Source: Pelargonium tetragonum (taxonomy: Eukaryota; Streptophyta; Magnoliopsida; Geraniales; Geraniaceae). From it: DNA of 59,607 nucleotides. The stretch's first letter is position 1, and each line of letters begins with the position of its first letter. The stretch is taken from positions 1-59,607 of the forward strand of contig JAYMTL010000122.1 in NCBI GenBank assembly GCA_036897445.1. The letters run 5' to 3'. Made by a program: the position numbers and the translations under genes. The notes under the pieces are model-generated. The model searched no databases. It saw only the letters and a list, made by a program, of their open reading frames with translations, and had not been told where the DNA came from. Shown piece after piece: positions 12,322 to 24,600 of this stretch.

Positions 12322-12984
12322 GGTCTGGGGTTTAAGATTCTATCAAAAGTGCGGAAAACCTAAGAAAATTATAAGGTCTTCGCGGAGTTCTGGTTGATTT
12401 TGGTACTTGAGGGGCCCTAATATAGAGTGGTTTTTATTTTCGAAACACTGTCGTAGTAAGTATACATACAAGTGGGTATTTGGTATTTTTGTAGCCTTCA
12501 AAAAAGAGGTTTCCCGTTATTAACTCTAAAATAAAAAAATGTAAAAGCAGGGTTATCGGATACTTTTGAAGTACGTACACGCTGTAGATTACTCGTTATT
12601 TTTTTCTAGTATATGTATATAAATCAAAAATTTTTTATACTAAGAGAAAACTCTCTATAAGATCAAAAAGATCTTTTCCCGCCCGGAATCCGCTAAGGGG
12701 AATTTTTTCTAATCCTGAGTTTCCCTCACTTTCTTTTTGCAATATCGGGTAGTAATAAAGGCCCCCACTTTAGAAAATCTAAATATGCGTGTCCATTTAA
12801 AGTGAACTTTTGAACTAAGGCCTCAGTTCTTTTAGTATAAACGGCTGCCTTAACTAAGAAATTCTAAAAAGGACTCCCCGCTTTTGATTATCCCTCTTAC
12901 TTGTAATTGGTTTACCGACCCCGGTTTCTTATCTCTTTATTTGTGATTAGACTCCCTAGCTATTGATGTGCCAAAACAATCTAA

Positions 12985-13175
12985 TACAACTACAATATTA
13001 TAAGCACAGTACAGCTCCTTCTCTTAATCCTATAATATACGTATAGCTCCAACTCCTGGTAGTAGTATAGCTTCTGTTCCTGCTCTTACTCCTTAAGAAA
13101 AAAGTAAACCAGGTAAGTCAAACAATTAAAACAAATAAGAAAGAGGTAATGAAATTAAGTCAAAGAAAGAATTAA
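12985..13175 (+). repeat. Decayed repeat-family piece B
   Basis: A stretch of Ala/Pro/Ser-type codon remnants (about 13000-13090) runs into an A-rich segment at 13097-13140 containing AGTAAACCAGGTAAGTC. The reverse strand of 30320-30480 has the same arrangement: small-residue codons, then an A-rich string with ACAACAGGTAAGG. That similarity of order and wording suggests two diverged copies of one element in opposite orientation. The class is not identifiable, and I do not infer a product. Confidence 0.35.
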
Positions 13176-14410
13176 GAGTTTGTGGGTGGTTATTGTAATT
13201 CTACTAAACTGGATAAAGGGTTCCTAAGTTTTTTGCGGAAAGGTTAGATTTAGCTTCCTACAGGTATTCACGATAACTTTACTGAGTTCTAGTATAATTT
13301 TCTACCGAGGGCTTCTTTTTACTAAGTACTTTTATAGCTCTTCTAACTAATTACTAGAATAGATATAATATTAAGCAAACCCTTTTTCTTTTCAGTATCT
13401 AATGGATTTTCGGGATCTCCGCATGCCTTTTTAGTTGGGTTTAGCCCTTAAGGACACTCTTTCGAGTATTGAGTTGATTGTTTCTTGGAAAGACTTTCTA
13501 TAACTCTTGAGTAGGGGTATCCTCCTTTTATGTACTATAAGAAAATCCTTTTTATAGGATGTCCCTTTTCCAAGGAAAGCCTTATCTGTGGTATTATGCC
13601 CAAGCCTAAACTAATAACTAAAAGGCGAGAAAGCCCTATATCTTCGAAAGTTTTTTGCTTTTATGATACTAGCTTTTAACCTTAATCTTATTCCCAGAGG
13701 GCTCCGCTTAGCAGGATTTTTTGTTTACGCTGTATTATCTAGATTATCCTAGAAGCATTAAATAAACAAAAAGCACCTAAGAAACTTTTTGCTATACACT
13801 ATACCGACTTAAGTGTTTCAAAAAAAAAACTAAGAGAAATTCGTGTAAGAGGTTCTCTTTAATTAAAGGGATCCTGGGTAGTTGACACCTTTAAATATAG
13901 GAATGAAGAACTTTTTTTAAAGCTAAAGGCTAATTATGGACTCTCGACTTAGGGAACTGAATTAACTACTAGCAGCTTTACGCCATGTCTTATACTTTAG
14001 CAGAGACTTCTTTGCAAGTTAAGGAGTGATTGATGGTACATTATTTACTTGAGAATAACTTAAAAACCTATTTTTAAGGTCTTATGTAGACTATCCATAA
14101 TTCAAGATTTACTGCAGTTTTCATATAGTAATTAACTTTTGAAAAGGTCCCCTAGTAAAGCCCTGGAAATGCAAAAAGAATTCTGGAAGCTTTTCGATAA
14201 GGTTTCTAGTCCTTACAAAAAAGGACCCCTTTTACTAAGTGGCCTACAGTAACCCCTTAAGGTTGCCCTCCTCAGTTCAGTAATTGCTCTTGGAACGCGA
14301 GCACTTAATAGTCCTAAAACTTGTTTTTATTAGATCGGGTTCTTTGCTAAAGGGGTATTTCTCTTTAATTAATAGGGCTCACTTCGAGTTCTTGAGAGAT
14401 ATAAGAAACT

Positions 14411-14470
14411 TGAGACGGTAGAGCGCACACAACTATAGGGTTATAGATGCCGGGGGTTCAACCCCAGATT
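14411..14470 (+). pseudogene. tRNA-like relic with two small hairpins
   Basis: GACGGTAGAGCGCAC resembles the second half of a D-arm. It is followed by a small hairpin, CTATA-GGGT-TATAG (14433-14446), where an anticodon arm would sit, and by GGGGGTTCAACCCC (14452-14465), where a T-arm would sit. The order and spacing are tRNA-like. However, the anticodon loop is too short, the T-loop is six rather than seven bases, and no acceptor stem forms. I read it as a possible relic, not a gene. Confidence 0.28.
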
Positions 14471-17400
14471 TTATAAAGACTAACTTTAATGCTAAGGCAG
14501 CTCTATATGCCTCTTACTGCATAGTCAATTTGGCTTTACTCATATAAAATAGAAGCTCCTTCATGTTAGTATAAATGCTGGGTTTTGTCTAGTTTTACGT
14601 TTTTCAGACCTCAGGTAACCTTATGGGGGGCAAGTAAGCGGCAGACACAAAAAGCATAATAGGGAACTCATCCCCATTTTTCTTTAAGTTTAAAAGAGCT
14701 GCATTTTCAAATTTAATAAAAAGATTTAAGGTTTTTATTCCTTAGTGAGTATCCGCTCTAACTAAATAACTTTAAGTCATACTCTAAAGATAAAGGCTTC
14801 AAATCTACTGCTTGAAAACTAAACGTATACTCCCTAGAGTAACCAAGCCCTGAGATGTTACTTCAAAAAGCAGATTTAATATAGCTTGAGCTAGTAACAA
14901 AAATCACACTACAAAAAATTAGGCAATTACTTACATTTATTTATAGTAAATAAGGTGCTTTTTAGTTAGAGATCAAAACCTTAAAGAATTTGGTAGTAAG
15001 CAAGAGTAGTTAATACCCTGCTCTACTCATTAAGAAAGCTTAAGATAGATCAAAGAATTGTTGTAAAAAATACGACTTTATAGGCTCTTTATTATATACA
15101 ACAAGTCTCCGGAGCTTCGATTTATAAAAGTGCAAGATTTTTTTGACTCAGAATAAAAAATTTTCTTGAAATGGAGAAACTAATTAAAAGTAATTTTTAA
15201 GCAGCACAAGACCTTACAACAATAAAGCTGACCGAGGTCTAAAAAAGGACTTAAGAAATTTACTGCGATATAGCCGCTAAGACACTTTCCAATAAATGAA
15301 CTGAAAAATAGCACACGGGGGAGCTCGTAATTAGAGTCCGCTTTCCTATGGGCTCTACAAAAAATATACCCCATTAAACTAGGTTAAAGAGGGTTCCTAT
15401 ATCCGAAATGTACTTTTAAAGTAAAGAATTGAATATTCTAAGGTCACTTTTTATAAACTAAATTCTTTTCGTGGCCTTCATGGGCCCCTATTTTAGAAGA
15501 TTACTCCAAATTACATCCAATTATCATATAGGTTAGAACAAGTTTTCACGAACAAAAAAGCCATAGGCTTAAAACACCCAATGCTAAGACGAAATATCCC
15601 TGATTTTAGCTTGATTTTTTCATTTTAATAGGGATTCGTAAAAGTTGAGTTAGTTACTTTGCTCTTTATAAATATTAATGGCGCCTCTCTTTTCTTTATC
15701 TTTACTTCAAGGGGCTAACTCGGGGCTGAGTAGACTTTCTTAGAAAAAGCACTTATTTAAACGAACGAAATGCAAAGGTTCGAAATACTTAGGAAGGTGC
15801 TTTCAAAAGCTTTTGATTAATTATTATAGTACATCAACAAACCCTTTAAGAAAGGACTTTAGAGTTCTTTATTTACCACAGTGTTTAGAGATTGTAGCTA
15901 TTATAATAGACTTGTATGAACTCGTTTGAAGTACGCGACTAAAGAGGCTTTTTTGAAAGGCAGCTTATACATTTATCAGATAAAAGTACCAAACCAAATT
16001 CAAAATTTGGTTTTTAACCCTAAAAACTTTGCGCGGTTTTCCTTATAAGTTTTAATACCAGAGTCCCCTGGTCGGCTACCTCTTCTAATAATTCTTTTAT
16101 TTTAATTCGAGCTATATGAAGCTAAGAGATATAAAAGGGGGCTCCTTTGGTTTACCTTTAGGAATTTAAAGAAATAAATATAAGTATTATGCATAGTTCT
16201 CGTTTGTGAGCGGCTTGCTAACGGGCCTTTATGGGCGCTAGGTCCCTGGAAGTCAAATTCCTAATAACTCTAAATATGGGTCTGCAGGCTCGAGCTTGAC
16301 TCAAATCTTAGCGCTCTGCTAACACCAACCCCTTGCGACTGCCCCTTTCGTTAAGGGAATCCTTTTTTATACAGTTAGCTTAATTCAAGTAGAAGCCCTG
16401 TACTACCCCTGATTTCATTTATTAAAGCTACTTTTTAATAAATAAGGAGGCGAGAGACTCTCTACAGGGCTTAGAGCTTTCTATTTCTCATATAGTACTG
16501 CCCCTAAAAAAAGAAACTCCTAAAATTAGGAAACAAAGGATTTACCTTAGTAATTATTTAAAGGGTCTCAAAGAACGCGAGGACAGAATAACAATTTGAA
16601 ACTACCTTCTAAGGGGTTTTATTCTACTACAAAAAGAGGTCCTAATTATAAGTAATACACACGCCGCGGGTTCATTTTGGGAGCTTTTATATAAAGTTAA
16701 GGTTAGCCCTAAGCGCTGTTAAACTAATGATGAAGTGCTTGTATCTCGAGGCTTTACAAAAGTGGGTATTCATAGTATAAGGTATCCCCGGAATAACTTT
16801 TATTAAAATAGGTAGTAAAGTAAGTTGGGTTCGTATGGAACCCTTTTTACTACAAGATTTCTCACTCAGCATAAAGACAGAAAAGTGCTTACCTTTTTGG
16901 TTATAGCTTAGTTAGAAAACTTAGAATAGATTTGTATTTAAGTAGTCGCAGCGATTTAACCCATTTTTTTGAGGCTAAGGTTTTTTTAAGTAGAATCTAC
17001 TTATCTTATAAAGGGTACTGGGTTTATATTATACTGAATGTAGAGGTAGCCAAGCGAAGGTTCAAGTCATTTATTCAAAGATTTCTTTTTATATTTAGTA
17101 GCAAGAAAGACTTTAACTTAAACTAGGTCAAACCCTAGTAAGGGAAAAAGCTTTTACGGATTATAAAGAAAACAATATAAGTTTTAAGAGACAAATACTT
17201 AGGTTAAAACCCGGTCGTAGCTTGAAATTGAAGATCCTCGCTTTAAACTTAAAGAATAAAATAAGCACTTGTAAGGGGGTACCAAGGGCCCTTATAATCC
17301 AATAAAACAGATATCTTTCAGAAAGGCTTGCTTAGATAGAAAATTCTTGTCTAGTTAACCTAAAAGAAGGAATACTTGAACAACTCCAATTTGATGCTTC

Positions 17401-17606
17401 ATTTTTTAAGTGATACAAAGCGCTGTCTGAGTCATATTTCTAAGTTCGAGCAAGACCCATTACTCATAATTATAGGCCCCAACGTACCAAAAACTTTTAT
17501 GTATACCCTAAATCTTTAAGCGGGATTTAGCCCGTTTAACAATTCCGAACATTTTTATAGTTACCTTTTTCATTATTCAAATGAGGATCTCTCTCTTTTT
17601 ATATCT

Positions 17607-17670
17607 TCGGGACTAATGAGACTTGAACTCGTATTCCGGTCTGAGATGTTCTAACAGATTTAGTTAAGAT
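17607..17670 (-). pseudogene. tRNA-like relic, reverse strand
   Basis: On the minus strand, ACGAGTTCAAGTCTCAT (complement of 17616-17632) looks like a T-arm with a TTCAAGT loop and four of five stem pairs. TAGTCCCGA follows as a possible 3' acceptor strand. Upstream sequence AGAACATCTCAGACC could be an anticodon region, but its stem does not close, and the spacing would need a long variable arm as in Leu or Ser tRNAs. The T-arm and acceptor end are the best I see in the window; the rest has decayed or never existed. Confidence 0.3.
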
Positions 17671-18000
17671 AACCTGATTATAACCTGCGTACAGAATATC
17701 AAATTACTAATGATCTAACTTTTCAATACCATAAATAAGTTAATAAACTTTCTAAGACACCTACTAAAAGCCTTAGAGAGAAAAGAATGTATAGAAATAA
17801 GGGGAGCTTATTTCAAAGTTATTATCTAAGTGATTTTACAAATTAGAATTGTGTAGTATCTTCTTTTATAGGTTTTACAAGCGAGGCATTTTCAGAAGAA
17901 GGTAAATAAGAAAGATAGTAAATCGAACAAAAAGGATAATTTGAGGAAACGCTTTGCGGGGTACATAAAAAGCAATAAGGCACTCCCATTAGCAGTTCTA

Positions 18001-18270
18001 GAATTGGAGCTGCAGTAAAGTAAGGGTTTCTGATCTTATTACCTTCTGGAGGGACCCTGTTCTAGCTGCTAGACTTATCTGAGTCTTCATCATAGCTTTT
18101 CTTTTAGTAGCTTTATTCCCTATCCGTATCAGAGATTCTCTACCCCCACCCTTCTCTAACGGAGTTTATTAGCTGCTTTCCCTATCTTCTAAGTCTTTAA
18201 GCTTTACTCTCTATCATCTTGGTACCTTTCTTCAGAGATATAAATCTAACAGTTTAAGTCTCTAAAGCTT
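18001..18270 (-). repeat. Decayed repeat-family piece C
   Basis: On the minus strand, GACTCAGATAAGTCTAGCAG (complement of 18066-18085) resembles the Asp/Ser-type segment of piece A at 5697 and of piece E at 35730. It is preceded on that strand by a Lys-rich remnant, again as in A and E. No reading frame survives. The orientation is opposite to A and E. Confidence 0.35.
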
Positions 18271-21200
18271 TCAATTCCTGTAATTAAGGGCAGGAAGGGT
18301 TTTTTTATCTTTGAATATTCTTTCTATTTCTAGGTAATGACAATAGTTCTTAGTTATTAGCGCTTTTTAGACTGACTCTTTAGTTGTATCTGAAAACTCT
18401 ATATTTTGCAGCAAACCTAATGCACTAGTTTTTAAATTTAAAACAGGTTGCTGCGTTGAGTAAAGTAGCTTAAGAATTATACCACGTTCATTCGTTATAA
18501 AAAGTTTCGGACTATAAAATCTTTCATTTTACCGGGTTCCCCTTATATATCAAGTACTTTTACGCAAAGTGTGGAATTCTAGCTCAGTAGGGTATTTGTG
18601 CCAAATAGTAGTAAAAAAAATCATACATAAAAGTTGTACTAAGTCGCGTTATAGGTTACGAAAAAGGCCTTAGAATCGGTTCGGCCCTTCTCTTTTTCTT
18701 ATGGGTTTAATTAAAATAAAAAATAGGGTGCAGTCTATGAAGCTTGTCCAAAAAGAAGGGTACGCAAACGATTTCTGAATTCTTATAACCATTAATCAAG
18801 GGTCTTATTTCTTATTATAATGTAAAAAAAGTCGCTGGTGTATGTTAATAGAGTCCTTAGTATAATTATAATTTTATTCAAGAATCTAGGTCTATAACAA
18901 GGTTGAGGAAACGGGATTTTTTTAATATTATCGGGGAATAAAGGCTCTCGTTGGCGGATTGCTGGGCTTAATGCAGCTATTAAGTCCCTCTTTTCCCTTT
19001 ATTTTATAGATATTTTTTAGAAATTCAGGGTGGTTTACTTCTGTAAGGCTAGCACTTATAAAAAGTAATTAATAATACAGGTTGAAGTCGCTTCTCAAGA
19101 GAGATGCCGCGTCGTTTAAAGGATTTCGTACAGAAGGAAAGGTATAAAAACTCACTAGTAAGAATAACTATTATTGTCATATAAAACGGGTAAATCTTGT
19201 ATAGGCTAAAATCAGGGGCTCTTGTACCTTTTAAAGTCTAGTTAACCAAGAGCTATGCTTCTAGTTTAAGTGCTTATAAATAAAGAATTAAAGTCAAGCT
19301 TGTTTTCAGTAGCGAGTGTCTTTCCTGCCATATATACTGTGTTATGGGACTCCGTAATTGAGGGAATATGAATTTAATGATAAGATAAGTAGTACAGACA
19401 GGAACAAGAATCCCCAGTAAGCCCCTTTGTCTAAGTCTATAAAAACCCTTGCTTTGTAAATTGTCAAGGGAAATTGTCACTAGCTTAAAAGCAAAGTTAT
19501 GCTTTAGGTCGTTCCTTATCTTATAGATTATATAGCATCCAACACATTAAGATAAAGTCTAAACCTACCCGGAGTTTAGTCATAAATGAGGTACAACTAA
19601 TATTAAGACTTCTAAATCTCTATTCCTGTTCTAAGGATCTTTAGGATTCGCAGTAGTGAGTCAAGAAACCCGGAGCGGAGGCATAAAGACCCCCAACTTA
19701 TAAAATCTAAATAATTTTAAGTTTTTAGTCTATCGTTACAAATTTTCTAGTATATAATATTAGTACGGCGTTTTCTTTAAGAGACATACAGAGTTGCAAG
19801 ATCCCACTGCCGTGTAGTTCAGATATATTTATAGGTATAATCAAACTAAATAACAAAAAGTTTTCTGCTCCAACTTAACAATGTCAAATAAGCATAGGAA
19901 TAAAGCTTAAAAAGCGCCTAAATGAGCAAGCAAAAAGCCTTGACTACTTGGGAACACGGGTGCTTTTTGATACGGGTACCTTGTATATAAAACTTTTGGA
20001 TTCCTTTATATATAAAGCAAGTGGCTCATTCCACAAGTTTAGCGACAAAACCTATTTTTTTAAGGTAGGCCTAGAATCAAATAGGAGTCCTTTTTATATT
20101 AACTTTACTGAATTCTGTTTCTCAGGGGATTTCCTGCTAAAATTTAGTTGAAGTTAGGAATAGTTATAGCAGTATGAGAATAACTAACTAGAAAACCCTT
20201 ATAAAAGAAACTTCCTTATAAGCTTACTAACTAGAAGAGCTTATATTTTGTACGTCTTCTACTCTAATAGGGAATCCCGCTCATAAATATCTTCTAACTT
20301 TATTTTGTGCTTATACCTGCTAAAGGGGTCTCTTTATTCTAAAAGGGCTATAAGAGGAGTTGGCTGTATATAAAAAATCTTACCTCGATTCCGGCAAACT
20401 AAAGACATAGTATACGAGAGCTTTTTTTAATAGTAGTACTAAGTTACTTAGAAAACAATCTCGATCTAGACTTTCCTTGACAGCGGTTGATGAAGTAGCA
20501 GCTGCCATCAAGTAGTTATTCTTTATTCTTCCGTTTTTTATCTTTTACCGTATACTAGACTTATAAAATCCGGGCACGGGCAATTGAAGTTTTTATTAGA
20601 CTCTTAGTCAAAAACTTTAGGCTGTAAATTACTACTTGGAAAAAAAGAATGATTAATCACAAGGATGCCTCTTGAGTAGTGCTTTTTCTAAATGTGTTAT
20701 CCTGAAATCTCGAGCGAGGGGTTTTAAAAGTATATATAAGTCTGTCTATACTATAACCTAAGTGCTTATCCTGCAGGGAATCCTTTAGTACTGAGTTGTG
20801 TAAGGTATGCCCCCGCTCTAAAAGGGAACATCTTATTTACAATAGAAAGAGAAAATTAAAGGGCTCCTTATGAATTTGCTACCTCTCTAAATACCGAATG
20901 CGGCTGAGAGTTTACGTATAATTTTGAATTTAATTAAAGCAACAAAGGCTTGTTAAAAATTTTGTAATTTTAATGGTGGAAATAAGAATAAAAATAGAAA
21001 ACAAGGGCCTAACTCTACCATCAAGTGCGCTAGCACCAAGTTTTAGTGCCTTTTTAGTTATTAGCTTACCAAAAGGTTAAGGATTCTGTAACTTTTTTTA
21101 TTTCAATTACTATTTTTACTGCTACTCGAATGATAGATATACAAAAATTTGATCTAAGGAAATACCTGAAAATGAATGAAAGGGCAGCCATTTCGTTGTA

Positions 21201-21560
21201 GATTTTAGGTTTCCTTTTCTATTTTCCATTCGCTTCAATTCCTCGAGTACCCGCAAAATCGCGTACCAGAGCTCTTGTAAGTTCCTTCTTCAGACCCCTT
21301 ATGTTTCACCAACAGTCTTTTTTGTATTTGACAAAAAGAAAGTCATAGTGGACTAATTGGCTTACCGAATAATATCAGGCAGCCCTATACTAAATTCTAT
21401 TTAAGTTATAAAAAGTCAAAAGCCCCGCGGCGTTTAGGACACAAAAGGGCTCCCTTGCCCCTTGTAACGTTTTTAGAAATCCTAGGAATCTTTAGAATCA
21501 CTTATATAGATATAGAAAAACCGAATTACTAGACTAGAGTTTAAGTCCTTTTTACTTTAA

Positions 21561-21622
21561 AAGTCGGGCGGTAGAACAACTCACCGGAATTCTATAATGT
21601 CATTAGTTCAAATCCTGTGCGA
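21561..21622 (+). pseudogene. tRNA-like relic
   Basis: GGGCGGTAGAACAA resembles a D-arm second half, and ATGTCATTAGTTCAAATCC (from 21598) resembles the variable loop and T-arm of organellar tRNAs, with a TTCAAAT loop. The region between is about the right length for an anticodon arm but does not fold into one, and the T-stem is poorly paired. The wording is closer to organellar than to nuclear tRNAs, which is one reason to keep the organelle hypothesis open. Confidence 0.27.
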
Positions 21623-23003
21623 GGATCCTGTGGGGTATGCTTTTATCTCTTTTCACCAAATAGGCAAGGTACTCTTAACTAATGCCCGTATACCCCGTGC
21701 AGAACTTACTTTCCTAGGCTTGCTACATAAAAAAGATGCTCAAAAAAGGGTAGGATAATGTAAAGAGAGTAATACTTTATGTCCACACTTTCAAAGGTAA
21801 AATTCTAGGCGGGGGGCTATACTAGCTCTCGGCTTTTGATGCCTTTCTCGTAGAGTGGTTTTGTCAGGAACTCTACTTATTCAGGCTTATTTCTTAGAGA
21901 AGATAGTGGGTATTTTGACGCAGATCCATTTTATTTCTTCACATTTCCTAAGGGTTTCTAGTTTCTATTAGCAACAGCTTTTAATTCTTATGATAAAACC
22001 AACCTTGTACTTAGGACAACTCAGACCACACACACTGAGAGAGGTAACAGGAGCTCCTTACTAATATTTCAAGGTTAATCTTAGAATTTTGATTACTTTA
22101 TATCCTTTTTAAGCGCAAGGTAAAGTAAACGGGGCAGTTTCTACTTTAGTAAATTTTCAATTTTAAAATCTAACAAGTTACAAGGGGCGAGTCTTTCAAT
22201 AAGAAGTTCGTTTTTTTTATGTCTGAAAAGGAAGACTTCCGGATTTTCTCTATCTAAACAAGGGTACTCTTTGACACAAGTATTCTTTTGTAGAGAGTCA
22301 AGCTAGAATCGAAAAGATATTCATATAGAATAGAAATGAAAGAGAGTTAGAGAAACCAGCTTACCCTTTTTAGGAAGTCCCTGGTTTACAAAGGGGTCTA
22401 GGATTTCTCATGGAGTTTGCCTTTTTTTAAGTTTTTAAAAGAAGACGGGCTGCATAAATGAAAGGGTTTTTTCCGTGGGGCTCCCCAGGTAGGGTTCCGT
22501 GATATAAAATGAAAGATCTTCCCTTTTCAAGCAACTCACAAAAGCTGGGTGTGATAAGGTATAAAATAGTTAAGTCTGACAATAATTAGAATTCACGTTA
22601 GGATTAACGAGTACAAAGAAAATCCAAATTTGACTGTTGACGCAGACTTCAAGGTTCCGACAAGCTACATTTCTTTTTAAGATAAGCCCTCTTTTTATTA
22701 AGTTTTCCTGAGGATTTTTATAAGTTACTAGCCCCGCTGGTTTTGGTAAATAATATATGATATAGAATAAAGTACACTCTGTCGAAATAGGGATTCTTTA
22801 GTTATACTGAATAAGGAGATTTTGAATATAACGAAATTAGAAACTTTCTTTGACCTTTTGACCTACAGAAGACTCTTTACTTTACAAGAATAGCCCGAGA
22901 TTAACAGGGGCTAAGAGGTTCGACATTCTTTTTATTAGACCTAACCCATCACAAAATCCCTCTCTTAATATGAAAAACTTTATATAACGGATACAACCAA
23001 GGC

Positions 23004-23021
23004 ATATATATATATATATAT
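23004..23021. repeat. (AT)9 microsatellite
   Basis: An uninterrupted AT dinucleotide tract, preceded at 22986-22994 by AACGGATAC, the same 9-mer that precedes the tract at 6831. Confidence 0.85.
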
Positions 23022-24318
23022 GGGAAGATTCACTTTTTCTGACAGGGTCCGGGGATAGATATAGATAGAGTTTGAGCCCTTTCTTTTTAATTTGCTTTTG
23101 TTCTAAATTGCTAATCAATATCTAGACCATAAAAACTCTGATGATATAAATTGTTATTTACAAAACATCGAATTTTATAGCTATCAGAAAGACTTTTTTA
23201 TTAAATTAAATGCTTTCTTTGATCTGAGTGAGGAGTTACAAAAAAAAGCCCCAATGGAAAAAGACTCGAAATAAAATATAGAGAAAGCTCCAAGACAAAC
23301 GCTAATACTTGCAACTGCGAGTTCCTAATCTGTGCATTAAACTCATAAAAACTGGGCATGCTTTTACGTCTTGTTGCGATAACTTAATATCCTTCATTTT
23401 TGTGTCACTTTATTGGTAGTTAATAACGAAAAACTTTACTTGAAAGTCAGTCTTTCTCCTATAGGGCAGAGTTTCTTATATTAAGAGGAAGGGAGCCCCC
23501 TTTTTTTAGGTCCGGTTTCGCCGGGTAACTAAAAATTCTTGTTTATTCGGACCCTTTATCTATGCAATTGAGACGCACTAAGCTGACTCTTGTTAAAGAG
23601 CTCCTACAAAAATGTAATATGTGTTGAGATAAATGAGAGGTTATCCAGGTCTAGAAATATATATTATAAAATTTGAAATATCAAGGACTTTCAACTTTTA
23701 ATTATGCAACCTTTATACAAGGATATTTCGAGACTTCTCCCAAGTAAACTACCCCTCGCGTGATTAATTAAATATCTGCTATTTACCGTAAGCTTTGGAA
23801 AATGCCCTTTGTAATTAATAAGGAATTTACATGACCTTAGAGTAGGCTCCTCTGACACAGAATTCGGATACCCCTTCTCATGCAAAAAAAAGGTTACTCC
23901 ACTACTTATCCATCTCTCAATGCAATTGTTATTGTTCTATAAATGGAGTTTCCTACTTAACAGGAGAGATACGCGAAATGAAATGCTATTAATTGGGATG
24001 GCTTTGGTGTCTATAAAAAGCGACGGTGTACAAAGCTAGATTGTTCTGACGGCCCCTTTTACAGCTAAGTTCCTTACTTATAAGTGTATATGCATAGGAA
24101 TTTTTAATCTTAGTTTTCTATTCACTTTTATAATTACTAAAATTATAATTGGTAATATGATAGACTCTTCAGCACTTACTCTATCTAAATTTCTAACGTA
24201 ACCATATCTTAATATAGTCTAGATTAAAGCTTTCCTACTTAACCTTTAGTATATAAATAAGTAGAGCCAATTTCTTGATAATGGTACTTCTATGTGCTTA
24301 ACGAGAGTAAGATAATTC

Positions 24319-24371
24319 CGGGCGGCTATGATATAATGATAAGACCTCGGTTGTGAGAATTTGCGAACCTC
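24319..24371 (+). pseudogene. tRNA-His-like 5' half relic
   Basis: GGGCGGCTATGATATAATGA followed by TAAGACCTCGGTTGTGAGAA resembles the acceptor, D-arm and anticodon side of a tRNA-His, with GTG in a GGTTGTGAG context. The D-loop wording ATAATGATAAGAC is like mitochondrial tRNAs. The 3' side of the anticodon stem and a proper T-arm are not recognisable; a small hairpin (24368-24388) takes their place. If real, it is a truncated or heavily mutated copy. Confidence 0.3.
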
Positions 24372-24388
24372 TTATAATGTAAGAGAGG
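24368..24388. repeat. Small hairpin CCTCTTA / TAAGAGAGG
   Basis: CCTCTTA (24368-24374) and TAAGAGAGG (24380-24388) pair over six continuous bases plus further pairs after a two-base bulge, around the loop TAATG. It directly follows the tRNA-His-like half and precedes a stronger inverted repeat, making 24.3-24.5 kb the densest cluster of RNA-like structure I noticed. Confidence 0.5.
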
Positions 24389-24438
24389 TACATTCCTACT
24401 ACGCTAGAATTCTGGAATTGTATGGGTGTCTATAGGAT

Positions 24439-24480
24439 TAAATTTAAGTGAAAAGTCCAGTACATGTCTACTTAAATTTA
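24439..24480. repeat. Perfect 11-bp inverted repeat, 20-nt loop
   Basis: TAAATTTAAGT (24439-24449) and ACTTAAATTTA (24470-24480) are perfect reverse complements, with a possible twelfth G-T pair inside. The 20-base loop contains GTACATG. There is no gene on either side that it could terminate. Confidence 0.75.
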
Positions 24481-24525
24481 TGCTTACTTAAACTAAAAGC
24501 TACCCAAAAAGAATAACTTTAACAA

Positions 24526-24585
24526 GAGACCATACTAAGATTCGAGCTTGTACAAGGAGAGCCCTCTGAAAAACTCAATACTATA
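24526..24585 (-). pseudogene. tRNA-like relic, reverse strand (weak)
   Basis: On the minus strand, ACAAGCTCGAATCTTAGTAT (from about 24551 down to 24532) has a T-loop-like TCGAATC, preceded by a GAGTTTTTCAGAGGGC string that could be a decayed anticodon arm. Stem pairing is poor. It is listed mainly because it lies within 200 bases of the tRNA-His-like half and the two hairpins. Confidence 0.18.
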
Positions 24586-24600
24586 AGATATAAGGGTTGC

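Larger units (their letters stand above)
10323..12984. other. Gene-free AT-rich spacer
   Basis: The main open frame is 10642-10899 (85 codons, plus, TTG start). It is Lys/Ile/Asn rich and shows no family I recognise; such a frame is expected by chance in DNA of this composition. Small structures include a 13-nt repeat GGTAACGAAGTTA at 10987-10999, an 8-bp hairpin at 11568-11589, a 20-mer at 11951-11970 shared with 34.4 kb, and a GC-rich 6-bp hairpin at 12305-12321. Confidence 0.55.
13176..18000. other. Gene-free AT-rich spacer
   Basis: Open frames are small: 15180-15374 (minus, 64 codons), 16687-16872 (minus, 61) and 16932-17126 (plus, 64, TTG start). None has a recognisable motif. Two tRNA-like relics lie within it, near 14.4 and 17.6 kb. 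TTTAATTAATAGGG occurs at about 14366 and again near 41255. Otherwise I see nothing. Confidence 0.55.
18271..24318. other. Gene-free AT-rich spacer
   Basis: The best open frames are 22882-23118 (minus, 78 codons), 19274-19480 (minus, 68) and 19948-20151 (plus, 67, TTG start). All lack recognisable motifs. An (AT)9 tract lies at 23004-23021, and a tRNA-like relic lies near 21.6 kb. Low-GC lines around 20.9-21.1 kb do not show the TA-rich, CA/TG-poor texture, so the mutational signature is not uniform. Confidence 0.55.
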
